DNA of 64,000 nt, from positions 11,724,342 to 11,788,341 of the forward strand of contig JAAALK010000289.1 in assembly GCA_019279435.1 (NCBI GenBank), given 5' to 3'. Origin of the DNA: Zizania palustris (taxonomy: Eukaryota; Streptophyta; Magnoliopsida; Poales; Poaceae). This document shows positions 31,800 through 42,090 of this stretch, piece after piece. Each line of letters begins with the position of its first letter. The stretch's first letter is position 1. Made by a program: the position numbers and the translations under genes. Below the pieces are notes generated by a model that did no database searches, was not told where the DNA came from, and saw nothing but the letters and a program-made list of their open reading frames with translations.

Positions 31800-33270
31800 T
31801 GTTGATAGAAAAAAATGGCATTAATGGCTAGATTATCAAAATATCAACTTTTGGTGATTTGGGCCGAAAATACACATGTCCAGGGTTTGTCCGAAGCCCT
31901 ACAAGGCCGAAGCCCATCAAGCTATGGGCTCCGAAAGACTCCAGCCAGCCCATGGGCTTCGACCAGGAAGCTTTCGGAGGCCCACGCTGCCGAAGCTTCG
32001 GAAGCCCACACTGTTGAAGCTTAGGCCCAAGAGCAAGCTTCAACGGGCCTGGCCGAAGCCCACGCTGTCGAAGCTTCGGTCCGAGGAGCAAGCCTCAACA
32101 GGCCTGGCCGAAGCCCACGCTACCGAAGCTTCGGCCCGAGGAGCAAGCCTCGATGGGCCTGGCCGAAGCCCACGCTACCGAAGCTTTGGCCCGAGGAGCA
32201 GGCCTCGGCGGGCTTGGCCGAAGCCCACCTCGGCAGAGATAGAGTTGGACGCATTTCCAGCTCAATCTTTATCTATATCCAGCCGGATTAATAGTAGATT
32301 AGATTTGAGTTAACCCTCTATAAACAGAGAGGCCTGGCCGGCGTGGAGACCCCCCCAACTCAAACCAAACCAAAGCCATGCTTTGATCGTACCTTTACTT
32401 TTACCTTTACTTTTCTGTACCTCTTCGTGGGTTTTCTTGGAAGCCCTCTGTCCTCCACTACGGAACAGTGGTAAGCCTTGGTACTTCGCCCGTGAAGTCC
32501 CCGTTAATCTACGTAACAGATTGCTATCACCTTGTTACTTCCCTGTGAAGTATCCGCTAATCTACGTAATAGATTGCTACCTTCGCCACCCGTGCAACAC
32601 CTCGCAAGATTTGGTCCTAATGCCGAATTGGTATTTCGCATCATCTCTATTGCAGGTTCGCACGTTCGGAGCCCCTTCGCCGGAGGTGTCCGGAGCTGAG
32701 AGATCGGTTCCAGAGGTCCCCAAGACACCCTTCGACAGGACCGCAGGCTTCGACAACAGGCTCCGCCAGCATACATCATCGTGACAGACTTTGCCATGAA
32801 CATACTCCGCACCAGACGAAGTTGCACCCGCATGTGGCCTTCGCGTTACTGCTTTGTAATTCACTGCATCGGAGATCGCACGCCGAATCCCACTGTTCGG
32901 AGGTGATCACAGTGTCCAGATCCGTTCGGAGTCTACCTTCGACCTGATCAGTTCGAACGCCAAAGCACCCTTCGGCGGAGCACTTCGCACCAGACGCCGA
33001 AGGTACCCTTCGGCGCACCCTTCACAACAGACTTCGAACCAGGAGGACTCTGACTGGGTTGCTGATTTTAACCCGTTTAACCTATTTATTTCGGCTAATT
33101 GGATTATTTTGTGTAATCTGGTTGCCTGGCGACTCCACCCCCTTATCACTATTAAGGGTAGTCAGAACGCGGCGTCGGTGCTACATCACGCTTAGGCCTG
33201 TCCCTAAGTATCCGTACACTTTTGGATCGCCAGACTGACCCAAGTGTGGGGGCACGTTTCCGTGTCAACA
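31800..33270 (+). repeat. Family-C 3' LTR, complete
   Basis: 1471 bp, TGTTGATAG to CGTGTCAACA. It carries the 55-bp repeat block (32030-32235), the TATA box at 32319-32325, and an extra ~100-bp segment near 32420-32530 and ~50-bp segment near 33010-33058 not seen in the 5' copy. Confidence 0.9.
32030..32235 (+). repeat. 55-bp tandem repeat in family-C U3
   Basis: At least three consecutive 55-bp units each contain GGCCTGGCCGAAGCCCACGC, CCGAAGCTTCGG-like palindromes and CGAGGAGCAAGCCT. The 5' LTR has fewer units (14030-14150), so copy number changed after insertion or during replication. Confidence 0.85.
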
Positions 33271-36200
33271 GCTTCGTCGCCTGCCAAGGCCGTTCGCGAA
33301 GGCTTTACCCCCTTGCTACTAGAATCTATTGCGAAGCAGCTTAAGTCGGGCGAGGAGGAAGAATTGCGAAGGGGCTCCGTCTTCATGGTAGCCAGCAGCT
33401 CCTAGGCTACTTCGGGGATGGCTTCGCTGTTAGGCCCCCTCAGAAGTTTAAACCGAGGGGGGCCTTCGGACCTAGCTACCTCGAGGACCACCCACAATTG
33501 GCGAAGTTCTTCAGAGTCCTCAAGTACTTCGAAGTCAACATTCAGAGACTGAGCCTAGGCAGGTATAAAGTACCCCCACATTTATATTAATAAACTAATA
33601 AGTTTTTACAATCCTACTGCTAAGAATTACAAGGAGCCTAAGGAGATCTACACCTTCGGAGGCGGAGGTGCCGACGTCAAAGGATGAGCTGGCGAGGCAT
33701 GCGCCCTGGCTCGGCGAAGGCGGATGGCCTTCTGAAGTTCGAGGACTGCCTCACAGCCTTGGGCCTTCCAAGGCTCCTGAAGTCGCCGCCAGGCTCCGCG
33801 GACGCCGGCCATAGGCGTCACCAAGTGTTGGCCTTCGAAGGCCACAGGGGTCACTGAGGTTGCTGCTTCGAGGTGGTTGCACCCCGCGTCGTGAAGCATT
33901 TGCAACACCCCTTTACCCGCCACTCGGCTGGCCATCAAGGCAAATCCCTTCAAAGATTGCTCCGCCGTCATAGCCACCACCTTCAAAAAGTCGACACGGT
34001 CCCCAATTGGATCCCGACTGCCGAAGTTTGGAGCCCGACACTCGGTCCCTATTTGTTCTAGGACCTCGGTCAGGCTCAGAGTGGCTTCGTCGATGTTGCC
34101 AACAACGAAGTTTTTAAGGCAGTGAGCTCCTTGACGAAGCTTGGAGTTCTCCTCCACCAGTTGAGCTCTGGCATCCTTCGCAGCTCGAAGCTCCACTCGG
34201 AGCCTGTCAATCTCTGAGGCCAAAGCTTCCCTTGCCTTGTCGGCCTCAACCCTCCCCGCCTCGGCTGAGGCTTCATCCCGCCTTCGCTTCTCGGCTTCCA
34301 CCAAGACTTCGCGTCAGAGGGCCTCCCTCTCCTCCGCCAAGCGCGTCATTCGCCTGTCCGCAGAGGTTGACGCTGCAGCGTTCAGTGCAAAGGCCTGAAA
34401 GAGTTCAAGAAAATCACAAGTGTTGATCGAAGACCAAAGTACGATTCAAAGGCTGCATAGGACTTCGCTAACCTAGATGAGGGCTTCATTCGCGTTGATG
34501 AAGAGGTCCATGGGGTTAGAGTGGCTGAGTTGAGCCACCAATCCTTCGGCCTCCGCAGCTGCGCAGCCCTCGCGGAAGTCGTGGATGGCCGCCTCAATCA
34601 CGCCCCCCTTTGGCAGCAGAGGTCGGACAATTTCCTCCACTGCAACCGGCTGCACAGGCTTCGGCGGAGCTGGGCTTCGGTCCACCACCTCGACTTCCTC
34701 GTCACCTCGAGGGTCCCCTTTGTCGCGACCGTGGCCTCCATCTTCTTCAGACGAGGAACTGTCGGACTCTGAGCTGCTGCCACTGCTGCTGCTGCTGCTG
34801 CCAGAGGCCTCCGCTGGCTTTGGTGCGGTGGGCCTCGCACTGGCATCATCTTCTGCAAAAAAAGTTCAAGTCAATATCCACATATAGAAGAGAAGTATGT
34901 TTAAAGGGTTTACCTTCATCGGAGATTTCTTCGAAGGTCGAGGGGTCAATGTGTGCCCCCCAATCCTTCTGCTGCGAAGCTGGCGCTTCGACCTCCGCGC
35001 CCGAAGCCATCGCCGTCGAGGTCTTCGCTACCACCTCAGTAGTTGTTGCCCGAGCCCTTGCTGGCTCTGCTTCTGTTTGAGGGTTCGCAACCGTTGCCTC
35101 CTCCGGAGTAGAGGCTTCGGTCGCGAGGACCTCCGACCGAGCCCTCGAAGCTTCGGGCTCGTTGTCGTCCCCCCTTTTTCTCTTGGAGCCGGTTGTCGAA
35201 GGTACAAGGTGGGAGAAGTCTGGCAGAGCTTGAACCTCCTCGAAGCCGAGTAGGATCCACACCCTGTTCTAGTGCTTCCAGGTCCCCACCAGAGCAAGCC
35301 GTTGGGCTTGCTCCTCAGGTGTCAGGGCCCTGACAACACGCTCCGCCGCCGCGATGGCCTCCTCCGGAGTCCTCACTTCAACAGTGGCTTCATCAAGATT
35401 CCAAGTCAGAGTAAAGTTTTTGGCGAAGTATGAAAGTGGAAAGGCTTCGAAGTCTTACCAAGGCGTTCTATTGCCACTTCGTTTAGGCCCCCTCGGCCCG
35501 AAGGTTGGAAGAGACCCTCCGGCCAAGAGCGCGCAAGGGGGCTGAGCCGGAGGGTGATGAACTCCTCCATGAGGTCCCTCATGCTCATCTTCGCGGCCAC
35601 CCTCCGAAGGAGTGAGATCCTCGAGCGAAGGGTGTCGGGGCTGGTCTTCACCACACCTTCATGCCGGTAAAAGATAAGAGCATTGGTACTCCGAAGGGGA
35701 GAGTTCGCGCCGACAGAGGCGTAGAACCACACTTGATCCACACATCAAGTACCATTTGCTGTTGGCGGCCCTCGCTGGGAAGGCATTTTGGTACTCCTTC
35801 CGAAGCTGGAAGTTGGCACTCCCGAAGGCCAAAGCCCTCTTGATGTGGTCTGCGCCCTCCCTCGGCTTCGGTTGGCAGTTGGCGTCGTGCAGAGCAACGA
35901 AGACGTCGACGCGGCCCTCGCAGCCTTCGGCCCTCATGGTCCATTCAAACACGGCAAGCCTCGCCACGACGTTGGGCGAAAGTTGAGGAAGCTCGAGATT
36001 TTAAGCCCTTAGGACTTCGCTGAGCATCCCCACCACTAGTAGTCCGAGGCCGGCTTCGAAGAAGGCCTCGAACAGCACCACTTCGTCAGCCCGAGGCCTC
36101 GGTATGGCCTCTGACTTCTCCGGCACTCGAAGTTGAATCTTCGACGCGATCTTCCCCGTGCATGCCCTTCGGATAGACTCCTCTGTGGAGATCGAGGCCC

Positions 36201-36363
36201 TCATCTCCAATGTTTGCTCGAACTTGTCGGATGGTGACCGAAGATCCTTTGGCCCCAACCGCCTCGGTGCAGGCTTCACGGCCGCTGCTGCCGCTGCCTG
36301 CGCTTGGGCGGAGCTCGAGCTCGAACCCAAGGCCAAAGCCTTTGAAGCAACCTTCTTCGACAT
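33271..36363 (-). pseudogene. Family-B antisense gene (aORF), decayed
   Basis: This is the homologue of the family-A aORF. It starts MSKKVASKALALG at 36363. The PF04195-like domain (FEAFFEAGLGL, then NLELPQLSPNVVARLAVFEW) is interrupted by a TAA at 36001-36003, and the frame is lost again near 35750. Later exons give WPEGLFQPSGR, an LVGT-containing part with a TAG near 35270, a Ser/Glu-rich linker, a coiled coil (34304-34100) and the conserved GAWRRLQEPWKAQGCEAVLE block near 33760. The last exon is cut by element C and continues at 13783. Several independent stops show it is not translated as a whole. Confidence 0.75.
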
Positions 36364-36491
36364 ATCGCGAAGGGCGCTAAAGCTTGCGAAGGATGCTTCG
36401 CGCGAAGCTAAGGAGGAGAAGAGAGCGAAGGATGCAAGGCGTTGAGAAGGAAGAAAATGAGAGGTGTGTCGAAGCCATGTGCGGTAAACCC

Positions 36492-36501
36492 CTATTTATA
36501 G
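36492..36501 (-). promoter_or_regulatory. Antisense TATA box for the family-B aORF
   Basis: CTATAAATAG on the minus strand, 129 bp upstream of the ATG. The MITE at 36546 lies 45 bp further upstream. Confidence 0.62.
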
Positions 36502-36545
36502 GCGGTAAAAATCCCAACGGTTCGCGTGCCGAAGCCACTAACAGG

Positions 36546-37124
36546 TAGGGCTAGGCATTCGGTTTTATCGATTATATCGGTTCAGTTTTTTTGGTTTTTA
36601 AAAAGTTCGGTTTTTATAGATAAGGTACCGAAAAACATGCAAAGATTTATTGAAACCGAACCGAAAAAACCGAAAAAATTCGGTTCGGTTTTTCGGTTTT
36701 TTCGATTAACCGAATTCGGGCGGACACCACTGCCCAAGCCGCGGGGGAAACAACGCAGAAATTTCTGGACCGTCAACAAATTCGTAGCAACACACGGCAA
36801 TTAGCGTTGAGGCCTTTGTGCATGGACGCTGGCAATGGGCTAAGCCCTGTTTGTCTTGAGGCCTTCGTTGCTTGGCAACTGACAATGGGCTGAAGCCTTT
36901 GTGGGCATTGTGGCTTGCTAACATGTGGCTGCCTTTATGATTTCGGTTCGGTAATACGGTTTGTTCGGTTTGGTAAATACAAAAACCGAACCGAAACCCG
37001 AAAACCGAATTATTCCAAGATCAAAACCGATTTTTTTAAAAAAACCGAAATTAGGTGTTTTTCGGTTCGGTTCGGTTTGGTTCGGTTTGGTTTTCGGTTT
37101 TCGGTTATTTTTTGCCCACCCCTA
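36546..37124. mobile_element. hAT-like MITE with 8-bp target duplication
   Basis: 579 bp. Both flanks carry CTAACAGG (36538-36545 and 37125-37132). Terminal inverted repeats are TAGGGCTAGGCA and TAGGGGTGGGCA, followed by long subterminal regions (~170 bp each side) full of CGGTTCGG/CCGAACCG repeats. The middle (36724-36930) is unrelated filler. No transposase. The corresponding site in family A (about 8191-8207) is empty. Confidence 0.88.
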
Positions 37125-37370
37125 CTAACAGGTGGGCCTCCAGCGAAGCCAAAGCGACCTGGCGCACTGTAATAGTCAGTTTTATAGCCGTTGCGGAGTC
37201 AATTGATCTCCCTGAGGTCATTCTGACAACTGACGCAGACAATTATTACCTGCGCATTTCGAAGCCACCTTCGGTCCAAGCTCTGAAGGCCTGTTTTCTC
37301 CAAAGTTGTAATTTTTACTGTCATTTGTCCCAAGGGCGCATGCACCCCTTCGTTCCAAAGGCTTGCAAGC

Positions 37371-37380
37371 GAGGGGCTAC
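37371..37380 (+). other. Family-B polypurine tract
   Basis: GAGGGGCTAC lies directly before the 3' LTR. Confidence 0.72.
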
Positions 37381-38349
37381 TGTTGGGGGAATAAGTCTTC
37401 CCTTGAACAGGGGCCAAATGACGTCAGCCTCCGACGCCCTTCGGCCCGGAGCCCAACACTGTCGAAGCATGTTCCTTTCTGAAGAATTTATTTCCAAGTC
37501 CCAAGGTTCACTTCGAAGCCCTCTGGAGCGAGGCCTTTGAAACCCTTCGGAGCCCTCTGGAGCGAAGCCCTCAAGATCCCTTAAAGTTTGCCAGAAGCTA
37601 AGTATCAGGCTAACTTTGAAGTTACTCCGAGCCTTGTTCGGAGTTAACCTTCAAGCCTTGTTCAGAGTTAACCTTCGGGCTCTGATCGGAGTTAACCTTC
37701 GAGCTCCCTTCAGAGCCCCTCAGAGCCAGTCTCCGGACCCTTTCCAGCCAATTCAAAGCTAAGTCTCCGAGAACCCAGTTCGAAGTTCAGTTCGGAGTAT
37801 ACTTCGAAGCCCACTTCGGAGTGTACTTCGAAGCCTCCCTTGCGGCATTCGCCTGAAGAGATCCGGCCCCTACTCCGAATCCAGAAGATATTTATACCTC
37901 ACTACAATGTAGAAGCCATACCAGGGGCCCCTCTTCCCCTAGTATGTCGTTTAGCTGGTCAAGAAGTGACGTTTATATGACACGTCTGTAAAGCTGTAAA
38001 GCACTTTGTACAGTAGCTAGCTCCTTTTCCCCTTTTTTCCCCTATAAGCCTATGACTTATAGAGGGCATTTTGGTCTTTTCCTTTGGCCTGCGTGCCTAT
38101 AAAAGCAGGGCCAAGCCCTTGTAACAGGTTAACTGCTCCCAGGGCCATGAAACCCTGGAACTCGCTACACCACACCGAGGCATACTATGCCAAATCCACC
38201 ACAAACTGGACGTAGGGCTATTATCCCTTAGGGGAGGTCCGAACTAGTATAAATCTTTTATCCCTCTGAGAGAACCCTTCGAGGTTCATTTTACACACCA
38301 TACACACACATACAAAACCTGTGTTGTAGCTAACACAATTGCTACAACA
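37381..38349 (+). repeat. Family-B 3' LTR, complete
   Basis: 969 bp from TGTTGGGGGAATAAG to GCTACAACA. The U3 contains the 24-bp TTCGGAGTTAACC units (37620-37710), the TATA box is at 38098-38104, and the 3' half is homologous to the family-A LTR. Confidence 0.92.
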
Positions 38350-38681
38350 CCTATATTTATAGGGACTGGACTTGGACTCACTAGCGCCTACATCAAGCAG
38401 GATTCAGCCAAATTAGCTGAGATTTTGCTTGGAGATAAAATCAAACCGAAATCCACTTCTTATCTCTACCCTTCAGACTAGGCTGGTCTGACCGAACCCA
38501 TCGGGCTGGTCTGACCGAAGCCTGCATGGCCGGTTTGACTGAGGCCTGCATGGCCAGTCAGACTAGCCTACCATGGTCGGTTGGACCGACCTGTGCTAGG
38601 GAAGACATATTTTTGGCCCAAATGACCAAAAATTGATATTTTGATAATTTTGACCATTAATGCCATTTTTTGTTATCAACA
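38350..38681 (-). repeat. Family-C-like LTR U3 fragment (minus strand), host of family B
   Basis: Read on the minus strand this begins TGTTGATAAC and follows the U3 of family C (AATGGCATTAATGG ..., TTTGGGCC-like block). It is cut at its TATA region (plus-strand CCTATATTTATAGG) where B's LTR ends. The rest of this LTR should lie on the other side of B, outside the window. Confidence 0.7.
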
Positions 38682-38775
38682 CTCGGTCATCCGTGAGTAA
38701 AATTTTATTGACATAAGATATTAAAATCATATATATTCTTAATATTATACCCGATATATAAATAGATATGGTTAT
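38682..38775. other. Short AT-rich flank and left TSD of copia F
   Basis: AT-rich sequence with no feature I recognise. It ends with GTTAT (38771-38775), the left target-site duplication of copia element F. Confidence 0.6.
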
Positions 38776-40368
38776 TGTTGGACCGAAATGAGCAACCAGA
38801 GAGGGGATGAATGGGAGTTTTTAAAATTTTAAACTAAAACTAGCCTTTTGTTTTAAATTCTGTCTCCTGCGGAACAGACTTCAAACACACCCTTTGGAGG
38901 TCTAGTTCGGAGGTATTTTACAGCTCCGAACACAAGCTTCACAAAGGGTAAAAAGTCGAAGACAAGGATACTTCGCTCACACCCACAAACCCCAAAACAC
39001 AACTATGCAAGGATAGTACAGGCTCCGCACATGAGGTGCCTTCGAGCAGGCTTCGCTCTTCACACTTCGCAGGAGTAAGTTTCCCTATGAGGACTTCGAG
39101 CAGATACTCCACGCTAGCAACTAGTACTAGGCTTCATATTTCGAAGGGTAAAAATAGACTGAACAAACTGCACCCAGGACTTCGGCTGTGGAAATTAAAC
39201 AGGCTTCAAGCCTGACTTCACTCAGTGTTTCGCTAGTCATCTGAGAGGACTTGCCTCCAATTTACACAGAGCGAACACACACTGAAAAAATACACACACA
39301 TCACATGTACAGAACACTAACACACTTCTCCAGTAAATAAATAGAGCAAAACCTCTAGCTAGAACAGAGCGAAGTGTAACACAGACAAATCAACACATGC
39401 AGTGCAAAACAGGAATACAAGTTCAAGCAATAGACAGAGAACAAAATGAAAATTTCATTGCATGAACAGGGAACACAAAAGACTCACAAAACTGAGTACA
39501 TGAGAGTTGCGGCTAGCTTTGAGAGTTCTAAAAATGGATTCTCAAAGTGTTACCTAGACCTAGCCAGCTTTCACTATTTATAGGCACTACTCAGTCATGC
39601 GAATAGACTACTTTACCCCTAGGGTTTACACTGTCTTTGTCTCAGCCGGACAAGGGGGTACATATGGTAGTCTACTTTACTGGAGGCTTCTTTTGTCGGC
39701 TTCGTAGAGGAGACAACATCAGCTTTTGTAGAGCAGACATGATCAACCTTTGCTTAGTGGAATCTTCTGAAGCCCCCTTCGCACACGAAGTCTGCATAAG
39801 CTTCGGTGACAAGCTTCGAACCCGAAGGCCTTCGCTCCACCGAAGACAGTCTTCAATACAATGACAGTTTTGAGCCGAAGCCGTTAAAACTCTTGAGCCT
39901 TCACACCATCACCTTTGGAGTGGACCACCACGGCTTCGCATCTACTCCTATCTCAAACTCCGTCAGTTCGTGTACCGAAGCCATGCATGGCTGAAGTACC
40001 TTAAGTCAGCCACACTCTGAAGCCCCACCTTCGGAGTACCTTCGCCACCTTTCGATGTCCCTCCGTCCAAGGCCTCCGCATGAAGCATATCCATAAGTAC
40101 TCCTTCATAGTGTCTCAGCCCCAAGCACACTCCACGAAGGCCCTTATCCGGACCATGCCTTCGATGCATCTTGACTTCCGAGAGCTTCGTCAAGTGTCCC
40201 TTCGAGTGCCTCCATCCGGAGTACACTTCGAATGCCTTGCATCAATGCTGAGGACTTAGTCAACCATACTCCAAAGTCACTCCTTCCGGAGCACCCTTCG
40301 AAGTGCCTCGCCTTCAAGGACTTTGCCTCAGGGTACTTTTACCTGGAGCCACCCTTCGGAAGTTTATG
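38776..40368 (-). repeat. Family-F 3' LTR, outer part
   Basis: 38884-40368 matches 58494-61110 (apart from the solo LTR A there). The remainder of this LTR is at 52835-52897. About 395 bp present in the 5' LTR (61112-61505) are missing at the D insertion. Confidence 0.85.
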
Positions 40369-41101
40369 TCTTGCAAGGGTCCGGCTAGACGGCTGCTTGC
40401 CCCAACTTCAGCATAAAACCACCGGAGGATCCAATCTGTGTACCATCTGGCATTGATGGCCTTCGCTGGAAATCTTAGAGCATACTCATCCCGAAGCCAA
40501 AAGTTGATGCTTCCGAAGGCCACCACGATCTTTTCACCTCCGGAGCCTACATAAGTCTTGGGTTGGCAAGATGCCCTGTGCAGTGCTGCGAAGATCTCTA
40601 CTCTTCCTTCGCAGCCTTCAACTCGCAACGCCCATTCGAAGATGGCAAGGTGCGCTATTGCGTTCGGAGAGAGTTGGGGGAGGGTGACGTGAAATAAATC
40701 CAGCACCTCCGATAAGAAGTCGACTGCCGGAAGTCCTAACCCCGCTTCGAAGAAAGCTTCGAAGACTACCACTTCTCCAGGCTTGGCGAAGGGATGGCCT
40801 CCTTTCTAGGTTTGCAGATTATGATCTCTGAACTAATTTTTCCTTCCACTGCTGCTGCGAGTGATTCCCTCTTGCAGGTAGATGGTCCCAGTTGATAAGA
40901 CTGGTCCGAATACTTTGACGATGCGGGGAGGAGATCGTGAGGACCAACATTTTGGGTATTTCTTCCTGGCGCCGCCACTGGTGCTGCTACTGCTGTCGTC
41001 GGAGTCACCGTCGCTAATGCCGTTGCCGCCGCTGCGGCCGCAGCCTACTGCCGGGAAAGGGCTGAAGCCACCCCAGGGACCTTGAAGCTTGTCTTCGCCA
41101 T
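40369..41101 (-). pseudogene. Partial aORF of the truncated D copy
   Basis: It starts at ATG 41101 (MAKTSFKVPG). Blocks ASSKYSDQSYQLGPSTC, FEAFFEAGLGLPAVDFLSEV and LSPNAIAHLAIFEWALRVEG match the PF04195-like domain, as does WYTDWILRWFYAEVGASSRL. A TAG in the N-terminal Ala-rich segment and a one-base shift near 40790 break it. It ends at the truncation point 40369, so the later exons are absent. Confidence 0.75.
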
Positions 41102-41194
41102 GAAATCGCACGGATTGCTAGAGAAGGAATTTGGAGGCTTGGGCTTGTTTGCACGAAAGCGGTGAGAAGGGTATTCGGGAAGGGTCTATGTCCC

Positions 41195-41204
41195 CTATTT
41201 ATAG
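41195..41204 (-). promoter_or_regulatory. Antisense TATA box of the partial D copy
   Basis: CTATAAATAG on the minus strand, 94 bp upstream of ATG 41101. Confidence 0.6.
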
Positions 41205-41531
41205 CCAAAGCCCACGATTTTCTACCATTTATGTTTGCCATTTCACATTCTTGACCGTTACCTCTTGCAAAGTTAACGCATAGCGTAACTTCTGCTGAAA
41301 GGAAAAAGCCAACGACTATTTCTTCTAAGTCTAAGAAAGCTTTCGAACTCCTTAAGTTAATTCTAAAAATAGTTCGAATATAATTTTCTTAGAAGTTGAT
41401 TCGAAGCTTTGAATCTTTGCATATTTCAGAGGTTGATTAAATCTGTTAACCCCTGCGCATGATTATTTTTCTTGCGTATACTGTTCTCCTAACATTACAG
41501 ATCTAGCGGAGAAGCGTATTCGAGGGGCTAC

Positions 41532-42028
41532 TGTTGGGGGAAAATACTTCATCTTCAGGGTTATTGCTATAACAAGACAAAGGCGGGTGATTGAATCAAA
41601 GGTTTCCAGCATCTAACTCCGGGAGTACGTTGGATCAAGTTCGAAGTATGGAGGCGAACTCTAGTTCGGAGTATATCTTCGAACTTGGACTCTTCCGAGA
41701 GCTTTCCTGCCAGCCAGGATGGAAGACTTATCTTCTTTCTCATTAGATTAGTCTTTTACCATTTTAGCCCTATTAAGGGTACCGAATAGTTTCCACTATG
41801 TCGGTTGTAACAGAGGGGTAAAAGGGTCTTTTCCTTAATGTTTGGGCCTATAAATACCCCCCGTTTTACCCTGTAATGGGCAGGGAATATCAAGTAATTC
41901 AATACACATCTTCGAACTGTTTTGAGCTATTATCTACTTCGGAGGCTTGAAATAGTTTACTTCAAAAACACTTCGTTTGTTAGTTTCTAATCTCTAGAAA
42001 CCTGTTAGCGTAATCTTTTACGCCAACA
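41532..42028 (+). repeat. Family-D 5' LTR
   Basis: TGTTGGGGGAAAATAC to TTTTACGCCAACA, 497 bp, TATA box TATAAAT at 41849-41855. Confidence 0.93.
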
Positions 42029-42049
42029 GTTGGCGCCGTCCGTGGGGAA
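42029..42049 (+). other. Family-D primer-binding site
   Basis: GTTGGCGCCGTCCGTGGGGA begins directly after the LTR and is shared with family A. Confidence 0.78.
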
Positions 42050-42090
42050 CTTAGTCCAAAAAACTTTGTTCTCTACTAAGTTCTCAAACC

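Larger units (their letters stand above)
13784..33270 (+). mobile_element. Family C: Ty3/gypsy (Tat-branch-like) element, interrupted and internally deleted
   Basis: The 5' LTR begins at 13784 (TGTTGATAG) and the 3' LTR ends at 33270 (GTGTCAACA). Flanks GCTTT (13779-13783) and GCTTC (33271-33275) form a 5-bp TSD with one mismatch, and the uninterrupted site exists in family A near 4930. Between them, 14976-27792 is family-E sequence. C's LTR end, PBS, gag and most of protease are missing, so the E region replaced C sequence and is not a simple insertion. Pol resumes at 27793. Confidence 0.85.
11570..38349 (+). mobile_element. Family B: Tat-like LTR retrotransposon without gag-pol, split by family C
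   Basis: The parts of B are the 5' LTR remainder (11570-12305), leader (12306-13783), the interrupting element C (13784-33270), the rest of the interior with the antisense gene (33271-37380) and a complete 3' LTR (37381-38349). With C removed the interior is ~5.6 kb, close to family A's 5.2 kb and collinear with it, and no gag-pol is present. A hAT-like MITE sits at 36546-37124. The left end of B lies beyond the window. Confidence 0.82.
40369..41531 (+). mobile_element. Truncated tandem partner of family D (internal 3' end)
   Basis: This matches 51164-52337 (aORF start, antisense promoter, PPT) and shares the LTR at 41532-42028 with the complete D element. The pattern internal-LTR-internal-LTR indicates recombination between D LTRs. 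The left edge is truncated inside copia F's LTR. Confidence 0.85.

Noticed and set aside
36546..37124. Helitron
   Set aside because: It has inverted termini and an 8-bp target duplication, which fits hAT; no Helitron 3' hairpin/CTRR end was seen.
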